Source: Pseudomonas bohemica
GTDB taxonomy: Bacteria > Pseudomonadota > Gammaproteobacteria > Pseudomonadales > Pseudomonadaceae
DNA: 43,167 nucleotides
Assembly: GCF_002934685.1 (NCBI RefSeq)
Contig: NZ_NKHL01000081.1
Coordinates: 1 to 43,167 of the forward strand
Direction: 5' to 3'
Part shown: piece by piece, positions 16,934-25,656 of the stretch
Layout of the letters: every line of letters begins with the position of its first letter
How positions within the stretch are numbered: the stretch's first letter is position 1
Notes under the pieces: model-generated
Databases searched by the model: none
Told to the model about the DNA's origin: nothing
The model's input: the letters and a program-made list of their open reading frames with translations, nothing else
Translations under genes and position numbers: made by a program

Positions 16934-17830
16934 TCAGATTCCCTGGGCTTCGACCGTACGTGCGGCTTCGATCAAGCATCGTGTCAGCTCGGGCGAGGAA
17001 AACTTGGTCAACACAGCGTCGGCACCGGCGGCCTTGGCTTTTTCGGCATTCATCGCGCTGTCCAGGGAAGTGTGCAACAACACGTAGAGCCCCTGGAAGT
17101 CCGGCGTCTCGCGCAGAGTGCGGGTGAACGCATAGCCGTCCATTTCCGACATCTCGATATCGGAGACCACCACGTTGATCTGCTGCGCCGTGCCTTGCAG
17201 GTCCAGCAGATGATCGATCGCCTCACGGGCACTGCGCGCGGTGTGACATTCGATCCCCAGGTTGCGCAGGGTGATGACCGATTGCTGCAGGGCGACCTGG
17301 CTGTCGTCGACCACCAGAATCCGCGCCTTGCTCAGCACCTCGATTTCTTCGGGGCTAAGCTCGGCCGATTCGGCAAGAATCTTCGCCGGGGCGATGCCGT
17401 GGATGACTTTTTCGATGTCCAGCACCTGAACCAGGGTGCCATCCACTTGAGTGACGCCGGTGATGAACGACTTGTTGCCCGAACCGAAGGGCGGCGGTCG
17501 GATGTCCGTGGTCAGGCAATGCACGATCTTGCTCACGGCTTGCACATGCAGCCCCTGTTTGGAGCGGCTGACGTCGGTGACGATCAGGCAGCCGCCATCC
17601 GGGTCGAGCAGAGGCCGTTCGCCGATGGCCCGGCTCAGGTCGATGACCGACAAGGAGTTGCCACGCAGTGTCGCCACGCCTTTGACGTGGGGGTGCGATT
17701 CGGGCAGCCGAGTGAGAGGAGGGCAGGGGATGATTTCACTGACCTTGAGCAGGTTGATCGCCATCAGCTTCCCGCTGCGCAGCGTGAACAGCAGAAGCGA
17801 GAGCGAATCCGCTCGAACGTTTTTGGACAT
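16934..17830 (-). CDS. cheV: Chemotaxis coupling protein CheV (CheW-REC fusion)
   Basis: The 298-residue cytosolic protein joins a CheW-like adaptor domain (about residues 8-150, with LPESHPHVKGVATLRG and SFITGVTQVDGTLVQVLDIEKV) to a receiver domain (about 168-295). The receiver has the acidic pocket VVDDS, phospho-acceptor Asp224 in VVSDIEMSEMDGY and the conserved Lys in LTKFSS. CheV links chemoreceptors to CheA and can tune adaptation through phosphorylation. AAGG precedes the ATG. The gene is away from a main che operon, which is common for Pseudomonas CheV paralogues. A chemoreceptor is encoded about 10 kb further on. Confidence 0.92.
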   Translation of the reverse strand: MSKNVRADSLSLLLFTLRSGKLMAINLLKVSEIIPCPPLTRLPESHPHVKGVATLRGNSLSVIDLSRAIGERPLLDPDGGCLIVTDVSRSKQGLHVQAVSKIVHCLTTDIRPPPFGSGNKSFITGVTQVDGTLVQVLDIEKVIHGIAPAKILAESAELSPEEIEVLSKARILVVDDSQVALQQSVITLRNLGIECHTARSAREAIDHLLDLQGTAQQINVVVSDIEMSEMDGYAFTRTLRETPDFQGLYVLLHTSLDSAMNAEKAKAAGADAVLTKFSSPELTRCLIEAARTVEAQGI

Positions 17831-17962
17831 ATGAACCTTCTGTCATGCGTGTCTGAATGCGCGAGGACGTGCAAACAGCTGTCGATAACGGTGTATCGAC
17901 CCTTGGCAGGCAGGCTTTAACGTTTTCGAAGCGAGCTGCAACAGGGTGCAGTGTGTTGCGTA

Positions 17963-18019
17963 GTCAAAATGACTTTGTTTTGGTCTTTATGACCCTCACG
18001 GTGGTCTGGTCAAAAAGAC
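17963..18019 (+). promoter_or_regulatory. Three NorR/FhpR-type activator sites upstream of hmp
   Basis: Three copies of the GTCA-N3-TGAC pattern occur: GTCAAAATGAC at 17963-17973 (perfect, inside a 13-base palindrome), GTCTTTATGAC at 17983-17993 (one mismatch) and GTCAAAAAGAC at 18009-18019 (one mismatch). They lie 40-100 bases upstream of a sigma54-like promoter. NorR binds three such inverted repeats upstream of norVW in E. coli, and the Pseudomonas homologue FhpR controls fhp/hmp. The assignment rests on sequence match and gene context. Confidence 0.7.
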
Positions 18020-18029
18020 ACCCTATGTA

Positions 18030-18042
18030 TATCTCATTGATT
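18030..18042 (-). promoter_or_regulatory. Probable IHF site between activator sites and promoter
   Basis: TATCTCATTGATT matches the reverse complement of the IHF consensus WATCAANNNNTTR with one mismatch and lies in an AT-rich stretch. It is placed between the NorR-like boxes and the sigma54 promoter, where IHF-induced bending would bring the activator to RNA polymerase. Confidence 0.45.
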
Positions 18043-18059
18043 TTAAATTGAATTTTGTC

Positions 18060-18075
18060 TGGCACGCTTTCTGAT
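18060..18075 (+). promoter_or_regulatory. Sigma54 (RpoN) -24/-12 promoter of hmp
   Basis: TGGCACG at 18060-18066 is a perfect -24 element. The -12 region, CTGAT, has the required G (18073), but the adjacent C is replaced by A. Spacing from GG to this G is the canonical ten bases. It lies about 50 bases upstream of the hmp start codon and downstream of the NorR-like boxes. Confidence 0.6.
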
Positions 18076-18120
18076 ACGGACAGGGTATTCATATTCCCAC
18101 CCAAGTCTCAGGAGTCCATC

Positions 18121-19302
18121 ATGTTGAATGCCTCGGATCGTGCCATCGTGAAATCCACCGTGCCGTTGCTGGAAAGTGGCGGCGAGGCGCTGACGACCCA
18201 CTTCTACAAGAAATTGCTCAGCAGATATCCTCAGGTTCGCCCGCTGTTCAACCAGGCCCATCAGTCAAGTGGCGACCAGCCTCGCGCGCTGGCCAACGGC
18301 GTGCTGATGTATGCGCGCCATATCGACCAACTCGAGCAACTGGGCGATCTGGTCGCCAGGATCATCAACAAGCACGTCGCCCTGCAGATTCTCCCGGAGC
18401 ACTATCCGCTGGTGGGTGAATGCCTGCTGGAAGCCATACGTGAGGTACTCGGCGCCGAAATCGCCACCGATGAAGTCATCGCCGCCTGGGGCAAGGCCTA
18501 TCAGCAACTGGCCGACATCCTGATCGGCGCTGAAAAGGCTATCTACGACGAAAAAGCCCGGGCGACCGGTGGCTGGCGTGCAGGCCGTGAGTTCAAGGTC
18601 GCGGCCAAGGTGCCCGAAAGTACCGAGATCACTTCGTTCTACTTCGCTCCGGCTGACGGCCAGCCCATTCTGGAGTTCACAGCTGGCCAGTACATCGGCA
18701 TGCAGCTGTTCCTCAACGGCGAAGAGATCCGCCGCAACTATTCGCTGTCCGCGCTGGCGGGCAACAATCAGTACCGCATCAGCGTCAAGCGCGAAGCCGG
18801 CGGCCGTGCCTCCAACTACCTGCACGATCAGCTGCAGGTGGGGGATAGCATCAACCTGTTCCCGCCTTCGGGCGAATTCACCCTCGCCCACAGCGACAAA
18901 CCACTGGTGCTGATCAGTGGCGGCGTTGGCATTACCCCGACCCTGGCGATGCTGGAAGCGGCGTTGCAAACCCACCGCCCGATTCATTTCATCCACTGTG
19001 CGCGTAGCGGCTCGGTCCACGCGTTCCGCGATTGGGTCGAAGAATTGGCCGGCAAACATCCTCAGCTCAAGCGTTTCTACTTGTATGGCGAGGATGACGG
19101 TGCCAGCCCTGCGGCGCACGCAACAGGTCTGCTGGACCAGGCGCGGCTGGAACAATGGCTGCCAGAAGATCGCGATCTGGATGCCTACTTCCTGGGACCC
19201 AAAGGTTTCATGGTAACGGTCAAGCGCCAACTGAAGGCGGCGGGCGTTCCTGACAAGCAGGTGCGCTACGAATTCTTCGGTCCGGCATCGGCGCTGGAAT
19301 GA
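18121..19302 (+). CDS. hmp: Flavohemoglobin, nitric oxide dioxygenase
   Basis: The 393-residue enzyme converts NO and O2 to nitrate using NAD(P)H. The globin domain (residues 1-140) has the distal Tyr29 and Gln53 and the proximal heme ligand His85 (NKHVALQ). The FAD domain has RNYSLS, and the NAD domain has SGGVGITPTLAML and the C-terminal YEFFGP. All key positions are intact. AGGAG lies upstream of the ATG at 18121; a longer frame beginning at 18055 would place the promoter inside the coding region. Regulation appears to be by an NO-responsive sigma54 activator (see the upstream sites). The activator gene fhpR/norR is not in this window. Confidence 0.96.
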   Translation: MLNASDRAIVKSTVPLLESGGEALTTHFYKKLLSRYPQVRPLFNQAHQSSGDQPRALANGVLMYARHIDQLEQLGDLVARIINKHVALQILPEHYPLVGECLLEAIREVLGAEIATDEVIAAWGKAYQQLADILIGAEKAIYDEKARATGGWRAGREFKVAAKVPESTEITSFYFAPADGQPILEFTAGQYIGMQLFLNGEEIRRNYSLSALAGNNQYRISVKREAGGRASNYLHDQLQVGDSINLFPPSGEFTLAHSDKPLVLISGGVGITPTLAMLEAALQTHRPIHFIHCARSGSVHAFRDWVEELAGKHPQLKRFYLYGEDDGASPAAHATGLLDQARLEQWLPEDRDLDAYFLGPKGFMVTVKRQLKAAGVPDKQVRYEFFGPASALE

Positions 19303-19336
19303 CGACGCAGGGCTGCGGCTACTGCGACAAATGGAC

Positions 19337-19415
19337 GCATTCTTCTATATATAAGGATGGGTGCGGCGATCGGTCCCTGCGGCAAAGCGTCGCATGCTTC
19401 TATATATAGAAGGAT
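19337..19415. repeat. AT-rich palindrome repeat between hmp and dsbB
   Basis: The perfect 16-base palindrome CTTCTATATATAGAAG lies at 19397-19412 and is preceded by GCATG and followed by GAT. A near copy occurs 55 bases upstream at 19337-19358, as GCATTCTTCTATATATA then AGGAT, differing mainly by loss of two bases (GA). The TATATA core contrasts with the surrounding GC-rich DNA. It could be a protein-binding site, a transcript hairpin or a promoter element; nothing in the sequence decides this. Confidence 0.6.
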
Positions 19416-19598
19416 CTGGTTCTGGTGCCCGGCGTTTGTGGTGGGTCGTGGTTAATGTTCGGCTAATGCGGCTGTGTTCACCATCTGCTCCGGCGTGCGG
19501 CTGCGACGATGGTAGAATTGCCGGCTTTCCGGGCACTCGGGCACGCGACAAGGCAGATCTGTCGATCTGGATGGACACCAAATTCAAAGGGTATGTTA

Positions 19599-20108
19599 AT
19601 GACTGACGAGATTGTTTACCTGCGACGCGAAAAGCAGTTTCTGGCCCTGCTGGGCATCATCTGCCTGGCACTGATCGGCGGGGCTCTGTACATGCAGGTG
19701 GTATTGGGCGAGGCGCCTTGCCCGCTTTGCATCCTCCAGCGCTATGCGTTGCTGTTCATCGCCATCTTCGCGTTCGTCGGTGCCGCCATGCCGGGGCGCT
19801 TGAGCCTGAGCATCTGCGAAGCGCTGGTCACGCTCAGCGCGGTTGGCGGTGTGGTTGCGGCGGGGCGTCATGCCTGGATCCAGAGCCATCCTACCGAGAG
19901 CTGCGGCATCGACGTGCTGCAACCGATCGTCGATGGCTTGCCGCTGGCGTCGCTGTTTCCGCTGGGTTTTCAGGTCGCAGGCTTCTGTGAGACGCCATAT
20001 CCGCCAGTTTTCGGACTGTCGCTCGCGCAGTGGGCATTGATCGCTTTTGTTCTGACCGTAATTCTGGTACCGGTAGGTATCGTGCAGAACCGTATGAAAG
20101 CGCGTTGA
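19599..20108 (+). CDS. dsbB: Disulfide bond formation protein DsbB
   Basis: The 169-residue inner-membrane protein has four hydrophobic helices (about residues 14-32, 45-62, 70-88 and 143-163). Both periplasmic redox pairs are present: Cys41-Cys44 (PCPLC) and Cys102/Cys130. Arg48, which contacts quinone in E. coli DsbB, is conserved. It reoxidises DsbA and passes electrons to ubiquinone. The start at 19599 is favoured because AAGGG is eight bases upstream; the in-frame ATG at 19593 is only two bases from AAGGG. The position next to the cyo quinol oxidase operon is functionally apt, although a 470-base gap suggests separate transcription. Pseudomonads often have a second DsbB. Confidence 0.93.
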   Translation: MTDEIVYLRREKQFLALLGIICLALIGGALYMQVVLGEAPCPLCILQRYALLFIAIFAFVGAAMPGRLSLSICEALVTLSAVGGVVAAGRHAWIQSHPTESCGIDVLQPIVDGLPLASLFPLGFQVAGFCETPYPPVFGLSLAQWALIAFVLTVILVPVGIVQNRMKAR

Positions 20109-20579
20109 TTACAAAGCGTTGCATAAAAACACGCCTTGAATTCCTCAGGAAATTTGGGGCCTTTGCGAATTTTTTGAGTGCGGCATATGAGCGCATTCTT
20201 ACGGATTTGGAAATTAACTGTTGCGCAGAAACTCATAGTCAATAAAACTTTACGTATCTACAATCGCCCCCACTTAACGCCCCCATCATTTGATGGTCGT
20301 CGTAAATCGAGGTCGGAAAGCGTCTTTTACGCCTTTGTAGACACCGTCTGGATGGCCTCTTTGAGTCGAATTCCGAATGTCTGCGCCAAGGGATTTGGAC
20401 CGCAATAGCGGTTGCCACCATTCGAATAAGAAACCACAGCTCAACCCGGATTTGTTACGAGGCCGCAAGCTTCCTGACAGGCCCCTGTTCAATCCAAAAA
20501 TTTGCCAGCACCTGGCAGGGTGAAGTGTTGGCGGTCGAAACCCAACTGCGATGCGAAAGCTGCTTTTAGAGGTCGTGAG
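20109..20579 (+). other. Non-coding leader/promoter region of the cyo operon
   Basis: No credible gene is visible in these 471 bases. A possible promoter is TTGCGC (about 20222) with TAAAAC 16 bases later. Downstream are several short hairpins: CCATCA-TT-TGATGG at 20283-20296, ACCGC-AATA-GCGGT at 20399-20412, ACAGG-CC-CCTGT near 20476-20487 and a perfect TGCCAG-CAC-CTGGCA at 20503-20517. If that promoter is used, the 5' leader would be about 330 bases and structured. I found no convincing ANR (TTGAT-N4-ATCAA) box. Confidence 0.4.
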
Positions 20580-21515
20580 ATGAGTAAAAAAAGGTACCCC
20601 AGGTTTTTTGGCTTCTTGGCCCTTTTCAGCATGCTCCTGCTCAGCGGGTGCGATTACACCCTGCTGAATCCCAAGGGCCATATTGGCGTGCAAGAGCGTG
20701 ATCTGATCGTCACCGCGACTTTGCTCATGCTGCTGGTGGTGGTGCCGGTCATTTGCATGACCATCATCTTCGCCTGGAAGTATCGCGCGTCGAACAAGAA
20801 CGCCACCTATACTCCCGATTGGGCGCATTCGACCAAGATCGAACTGACGGTCTGGCTGATTCCGCTGGCCATCATCATCGTGCTGGGCTACTTCACCTAC
20901 AAGTCGACTCACGCGCTGGATCCTTACCGTCCTCTTGAGTCGGACGTGAAGCCGGTGACCATCGAAGTGGTCGCACTTGACTGGAAATGGCTGTTCATCT
21001 ACCCGGAACAGGGTATCGCCACCGTCAACAAGATCGTCTTCCCGGCGCACACCCCGATCAATTTCCGGATCACCTCTGATTCGGTCATGAACTCGTTCTT
21101 CATCCCCGCATTGGGTGGCCAGATCTACGCCATGGCTGGCATGCAGACTAAACTGCACCTGATAGCCAATGAAAACGGCGATTTCGACGGTATCTCGGCG
21201 AACTACAGCGGCGCAGGTTTCACCGGTATGAAATTCACGGCCACCGCCACCGATCAGGCTGGTTTCGACGCCTGGGTCGCGGAGGTCAAGAATTCACCTA
21301 AACAGCTGGCAACGGCTGAGTACACGGCTCTGGCCAAACCTAGCGAACGTAACCCCGTTGAACTCTACTCTTCGGTCACTCCTAACCTGTTTCAGATCAT
21401 CATCGACAAGTATGAAGGTATGAAGCCGGGCAAGATTGTCCACGAGAAGAAAGAAGTGGCCGGTATGGAAGGGATGGACATGGGTAAGCATTCAGCTGCG
21501 CAGGCAGAGGAGTAA
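20580..21515 (+). CDS. cyoA: Cytochrome bo3 ubiquinol oxidase subunit II
   Basis: The 311-residue lipoprotein has a lipobox LLSGC with Cys24 as the lipid-modified residue. Two transmembrane helices (about 45-68 and 90-108) and a periplasmic cupredoxin-like domain follow ([25 protein letters not shown]). As expected for a quinol oxidase, the CuA ligand cluster is absent. The C-terminal tail is Met-rich ([14 protein letters not shown]). GAGG before the ATG at 20580 supports this start over the in-frame one at 20502. It is the first gene of cyoABCDE and is separated by three bases from cyoB. Confidence 0.97.
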   Translation: MSKKRYPRFFGFLALFSMLLLSGCDYTLLNPKGHIGVQERDLIVTATLLMLLVVVPVICMTIIFAWKYRASNKNATYTPDWAHSTKIELTVWLIPLAIIIVLGYFTYKSTHALDPYRPLESDVKPVTIEVVALDWKWLFIYPEQGIATVNKIVFPAHTPINFRITSDSVMNSFFIPALGGQIYAMAGMQTKLHLIANENGDFDGISANYSGAGFTGMKFTATATDQAGFDAWVAEVKNSPKQLATAEYTALAKPSERNPVELYSSVTPNLFQIIIDKYEGMKPGKIVHEKKEVAGMEGMDMGKHSAAQAEE

Positions 21516-21518
21516 ACG

Positions 21519-23537
21519 ATGTTTGGTAAATTAAGTCTGGACGCGATACCGTTCCACGAACCGATAGTCATGATCACGATTGCCATGATCGCTATCGGCG
21601 GTGCAGCGGTACTCGGTCTGATCACGTATTTCAAGAAGTGGACCTACCTGTGGACCGAGTGGCTGACTTCGGTCGACCACAAGAAGATCGGTGTGATGTA
21701 CATCGTCATCGCCATGGTCATGCTGTTGCGTGGTTTCGCCGACGCCATCATGATGCGTTCCCAACTGGCCCTGGCCACCGAAGGTTCGCCCGGCTACCTG
21801 CCGCCTGAACACTATGACCAGATCTTCACCGCTCACGGTGTGATCATGATCATCTTCATGGCGATGCCGTTCTTCACCGGCCTGATGAACATCGTTCTGC
21901 CTCTGCAGATCGGCGCTCGCGACGTTGCCTTCCCGTTCCTGAACTCCCTGTCCCTGTACCTGCTGATTTCCGGCGTGGTGCTGGTGAACGTGTCCCTGGG
22001 CATCGGCGAATTCGCGCGTACCGGTTGGGTTGCCTATCCTCCGCTATCTGAACTCGGCTATAGCCCGGGCGTGGGTGTGGACTACTACATCTGGGCGCTG
22101 CAGCTATCGGGTCTGGGTACGACACTGACGGGCGTCAACTTCCTGGTTACCGTCCTGAAGATGCGCACCCCTGGCATGAAACTGATGGACATGCCGATCT
22201 TCACCTGGACCTGCACCTGGGCCAACGTCCTGATCGTGGCTTCGTTCCCGATCCTGACCGGCACCCTGGCGTTCCTGACCCTTGACCGTTACCTGGACTT
22301 CCACATCTTCACGAACGAATTGGGTGGTAACCCGATGATGTACGTGAACCTGTTCTGGGCGTGGGGTCACCCTGAGGTATATATCCTGATTCTGCCGGCG
22401 TTCGGGGTCTTCTCCGAAGTCATCTCGACCTTCACCGGTAAGCGTCTGTTTGGCCACCACTCGATGATCTACGCTTCCGGCGCGATCTCGGTACTGGGCT
22501 TCATGGTCTGGCTGCACCACTTCTTCACCATGGGTTCTGGTGCCAGCGTCAACGCCTTCTTCGGTCTGGCGACGATGCTGATTTCCATCCCGACGGGCGT
22601 GAAGCTATTCAACTGGCTATTCACGATCTACCAGGGCCGCCTGCGCTTCAGCGCGCCAGTCATGTGGACCCTGGGTTTCATGGTGACCTTCTCCATCGGT
22701 GGTATGACCGGCGTGTTGCTGGCTGTGCCGGGCGCTGACTTCGTACTGCATAACAGCCTGTTCGTGATCGCCCACTTCCACAACGTGATCATCGGTGGTG
22801 CCGTATTCGGTTACATCGCAGGTTTCGCGTTCTGGTTCCCTAAAGCGTTTGGCTTCAAGTTGAACGAGAAGTGGGGCAAAGCAGCGTTCTGGTTCTGGAT
22901 CTCGGGCTTCTACGTGGCATTCATGCCGCTGTACGCACTGGGCTTCATGGGCATGACCCGTCGTCTGAACACCACTGACAACCCGGACTGGACGCCTTAT
23001 CTGCACGTCGCCTTCTGGGGCGCCGGGCTGATCGCGATCGGTATCGCATGCCAGCTGATTCAGATCTACGTGAGTATCCGTGACCGTGAACAGAACCGCG
23101 ATCTGACCGGTGACCCATGGAATGGCCACACTCTGGAATGGTCCACTTCGTCGCCACCGCCGTTCTACAACTTCGCAGAACTGCCGAAGGCTGAAGAGAT
23201 CGACGCGTTCTATGCCGCCAAACGTGATGGCGAAGCGTACAAGGTTCCGGCCAAGTACTCCGACATCCATATGCCGAACAACACGGCGACCGGTCTGGTG
23301 ATGGGCGCACTGCTCACTCTCTTCGGTTTCGCGATGATCTGGCACATCTTCTGGCTGGCCGCCGTCAGCCTGATTGGCACCGTCGTTTACTTCGTCATCC
23401 ACGCTGCACGTGACGATCAGGGCTTCATGGTTCCTGCTTCGGAAGTGGCGCGTATCGAAGGCGAGCAACACAAGATCCTGGCCTCGGTGCGTGACGCCCA
23501 GGCGAACACTCCTGTCAACAAGCTGGAGCAGGCATAA
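21519..23537 (+). CDS. cyoB: Cytochrome bo3 ubiquinol oxidase subunit I
   Basis: The 672-residue catalytic subunit is a proton-pumping heme-copper oxidase with about 15 transmembrane helices. Visible ligands are the low-spin heme histidine in FTAHGVIM, the CuB and cross-linked Tyr motif WGHPEVYIL, the CuB histidines in WLHHFF, and the high-spin and low-spin heme histidines in [10 protein letters not shown]. It oxidises ubiquinol and reduces O2 to water in the inner membrane. GAGGAG precedes the ATG. Translation is probably coupled with cyoA and cyoC, which flank it with three-base gaps. Confidence 0.98.
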   Translation: MFGKLSLDAIPFHEPIVMITIAMIAIGGAAVLGLITYFKKWTYLWTEWLTSVDHKKIGVMYIVIAMVMLLRGFADAIMMRSQLALATEGSPGYLPPEHYDQIFTAHGVIMIIFMAMPFFTGLMNIVLPLQIGARDVAFPFLNSLSLYLLISGVVLVNVSLGIGEFARTGWVAYPPLSELGYSPGVGVDYYIWALQLSGLGTTLTGVNFLVTVLKMRTPGMKLMDMPIFTWTCTWANVLIVASFPILTGTLAFLTLDRYLDFHIFTNELGGNPMMYVNLFWAWGHPEVYILILPAFGVFSEVISTFTGKRLFGHHSMIYASGAISVLGFMVWLHHFFTMGSGASVNAFFGLATMLISIPTGVKLFNWLFTIYQGRLRFSAPVMWTLGFMVTFSIGGMTGVLLAVPGADFVLHNSLFVIAHFHNVIIGGAVFGYIAGFAFWFPKAFGFKLNEKWGKAAFWFWISGFYVAFMPLYALGFMGMTRRLNTTDNPDWTPYLHVAFWGAGLIAIGIACQLIQIYVSIRDREQNRDLTGDPWNGHTLEWSTSSPPPFYNFAELPKAEEIDAFYAAKRDGEAYKVPAKYSDIHMPNNTATGLVMGALLTLFGFAMIWHIFWLAAVSLIGTVVYFVIHAARDDQGFMVPASEVARIEGEQHKILASVRDAQANTPVNKLEQA

Positions 23538-23540
23538 ACA

Positions 23541-24179
23541 ATGTCGAACTTAGTATTTGATGGTGCGAAGGGGCACGACCACGGTCATGACCATGACCAT
23601 GAGCATGACCACGGTCACCACGACGCCGGCGAGATGAAGATCTACGGCTTCTGGATCTACCTGATGACCGACTGCATTCTGTTTGCGTCGATCTTCGCCA
23701 TTTACGCTGTACTGGTTAACAACGTGGCAGGCGGTCCTTCGGGCCACGACATCTTCGAACTGCCATACGTGCTCGGCGAAACCGCCTGCCTGTTGCTCAG
23801 CTCGATCACCTACGGCTTCGCCATGCTGGCGATGCACAAGGGCAACAAGGCTGGCGTACTGGGTTGGTTGTTCATCACCTTCCTGTTCGGCCTGGGCTTC
23901 ATCGGCATGGAGGTCAACGAGTTCCACACGCTGGTCTCCGAAGGCTACGGTCCTAACCGCAGCGGTTTCCTGTCGGCGTTCTTCACGCTGGTCGGCACCC
24001 ACGGTCTGCACGTAACCAGCGGTCTGATCTGGATGGCGATCCTGATGTACCAGGTCAGCAAGCACGGCCTGACCGGGGCCAACCAGACTCGCCTGAGCAT
24101 GCTCAGCCTGTTCTGGCACTTCCTGGACGTGGTCTGGATCTGTGTGTTCACCGTTGTCTATCTGATGGGGACCATCTAA
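23541..24179 (+). CDS. cyoC: Cytochrome bo3 ubiquinol oxidase subunit III
   Basis: The 212-residue membrane subunit has five transmembrane helices starting at about residue 38 ([21 protein letters not shown]). It contains the conserved [16 protein letters not shown] and [14 protein letters not shown] segments. Before the first helix is a histidine- and aspartate-rich tract (residues 11-27, [17 protein letters not shown]), longer than in E. coli CyoC, encoded by imperfect GACCAT repeats. The tract could bind metal, but no function is established. The stop codon directly abuts the cyoD start. Confidence 0.97.
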   Translation: MSNLVFDGAKGHDHGHDHDHEHDHGHHDAGEMKIYGFWIYLMTDCILFASIFAIYAVLVNNVAGGPSGHDIFELPYVLGETACLLLSSITYGFAMLAMHKGNKAGVLGWLFITFLFGLGFIGMEVNEFHTLVSEGYGPNRSGFLSAFFTLVGTHGLHVTSGLIWMAILMYQVSKHGLTGANQTRLSMLSLFWHFLDVVWICVFTVVYLMGTI

Positions 24180-24512
24180 ATGGCTAATTCACATCATTCC
24201 CACGACGATAGCAGCCACGGCAGCTTCAAGTCGTACATGATCGGTTTCGTACTGTCGATCATCCTGACTGCAATTCCATTCGGTCTGGTGATGTTCCCGA
24301 CGATCTCGAAAGTGGCCACCCTGTGGGTCGTGCTGATTTTCGCAATCGTGCAGGTTCTGGTTCACCTGGTGTACTTCCTGCACCTGGACCGTTCCGCGGC
24401 ACAACGCAACAGTGTGGTCGCGTTTGCCTTCGCTACTCTTGTGATCGTGCTGCTGGTTGGCTTGAGCGTCTGGATCATGTTCAGCATTCACACCGCCATG
24501 ATGGCGAAGTGA
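24180..24512 (+). CDS. cyoD: Cytochrome bo3 ubiquinol oxidase subunit IV
   Basis: The 110-residue protein has a His/Ser-rich N-terminus ([13 protein letters not shown]) and three transmembrane helices (about 18-38, 46-66 and 80-102). It includes the conserved [13 protein letters not shown] segment. It assists assembly of the CuB site in subunit I. It begins immediately after the cyoC stop codon and is followed after ten bases by cyoE. Confidence 0.96.
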   Translation: MANSHHSHDDSSHGSFKSYMIGFVLSIILTAIPFGLVMFPTISKVATLWVVLIFAIVQVLVHLVYFLHLDRSAAQRNSVVAFAFATLVIVLLVGLSVWIMFSIHTAMMAK

Positions 24513-24522
24513 GGAAAACCTG

Positions 24523-25413
24523 ATGTCACTGAAGCACTTTATCCAAATCACCAAACCGGGGATCATTTTCGGTAACGTGCTTTCGGTGGCTGGTGGCTTT
24601 TTTCTGGCGTCCAAGGGACATGTCGATTTCGGCCTGTTCCTCGTAGCGATGATTGGTACTTCGCTGGTCGTAGCATCCGGTTGTGTCTTCAACAACTGCA
24701 TCGACCGCGATATCGATCTGAAGATGGAGCGCACCAAGAACCGTGTGCTGGTTCAGGGGCTGGTTTCACTGAAACTGGCCCTGGCCTACGCCGCGGTGCT
24801 GGGTGTGGTTGGTGTTGGCCTGCTGTACTTCAAGGCCAACGCCCTGGCGGCATTGTTTGCAGTGATCGGTTTCGTGATTTACGTCGGCTTTTACAGCCTG
24901 TACCTGAAACGCAAATCCGTTCACGGCACGCTGGTCGGCAGTCTGTCCGGGGCGATGCCTCCGGTCATCGGCTATGTCGCAGTGAGCAACAGCTTCGACC
25001 TCGCCGCGCTGACCCTGTTGGTCATGTTCAGCCTGTGGCAGATGCCTCACTCGTACGCCATTGCGATCTTCCGCTTCAACGACTACCTGGCTGCCTCGAT
25101 TCCGGTTCTTCCGGTCAAGCGCGGCATCCGGGTGGCCAAGCGTCATATCCTGATCTACATCCTGGCTTTCCTGCTGGCGACCCTGATGCTGACCTTCGGC
25201 GGTTACGCCGGGCTCAACTATCTGGCCGTCGCTGCTGCCATGGGCATGTACTGGCTGTACATGGCCTGGACAGGCTACAAGGCCAAGGACGACACCGTTT
25301 GGGCACGCAAGCTGTTCGTGTTCTCCATCTTCACGATCACAGCCTTGAGCGTGGCCATGTCGCTGGATTTTCAGGTAACTAAGGAATTGCTGATTACATA
25401 CGCAGCTCCTTGA
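24523..25413 (+). CDS. cyoE: Protoheme IX farnesyltransferase (heme O synthase)
   Basis: The 296-residue UbiA-family prenyltransferase of the inner membrane adds a farnesyl group to heme B, giving the heme O needed by cytochrome bo3. The first Asp-rich motif, [18 protein letters not shown] (about residues 57-74), and the conserved [17 protein letters not shown] and [17 protein letters not shown] segments are present, with about nine hydrophobic helices. AGGAAA precedes the ATG. It is the last gene of the operon and ends 22 bases before a strong terminator. Confidence 0.97.
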   Translation: MSLKHFIQITKPGIIFGNVLSVAGGFFLASKGHVDFGLFLVAMIGTSLVVASGCVFNNCIDRDIDLKMERTKNRVLVQGLVSLKLALAYAAVLGVVGVGLLYFKANALAALFAVIGFVIYVGFYSLYLKRKSVHGTLVGSLSGAMPPVIGYVAVSNSFDLAALTLLVMFSLWQMPHSYAIAIFRFNDYLAASIPVLPVKRGIRVAKRHILIYILAFLLATLMLTFGGYAGLNYLAVAAAMGMYWLYMAWTGYKAKDDTVWARKLFVFSIFTITALSVAMSLDFQVTKELLITYAAP

Positions 25414-25435
25414 TCACTTGAACCAAACACAAAAG

Positions 25436-25468
25436 ACCCCGTCGCTCGCAAGAGCCACGGGGTTTTTT
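25436..25468 (+). terminator. Rho-independent terminator of cyoABCDE
   Basis: The stem ACCCCGT (25436-25442) and ACGGGGT (25457-25463), with the loop containing a small inner GCTC/GAGC pairing, is followed by a run of six T. It lies just after the cyoE stop codon. Confidence 0.92.
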
Positions 25469-25656
25469 ATTGGTTGAGCCTTGGCTGTTTCTGTTGAATG
25501 CCTCTTGTACGCGGTAGGACTGATCCGATTTTTCAAATCGCAGGGCCTAATCAGCCATGACAAAAGCCATTGCTTTGCCGCATCATGTGTCTGTTTTGTA
25601 CAGGGATCGTAGCGAACTGCGTTCGATCCAGTCGTAGAGACACAACAAACAGACTT

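Noticed and set aside
20281..20300. ANR/FNR box upstream of cyoA (TTGATGGTCGTCGT)
   Set aside because: The second half site matches only two of five positions of ATCAA.
20190..20408. Possible small gene in the cyo upstream gap
   Set aside because: The translation has no recognisable features, codon use is unlike the neighbours and the frame overlaps hairpins; nothing supports expression.
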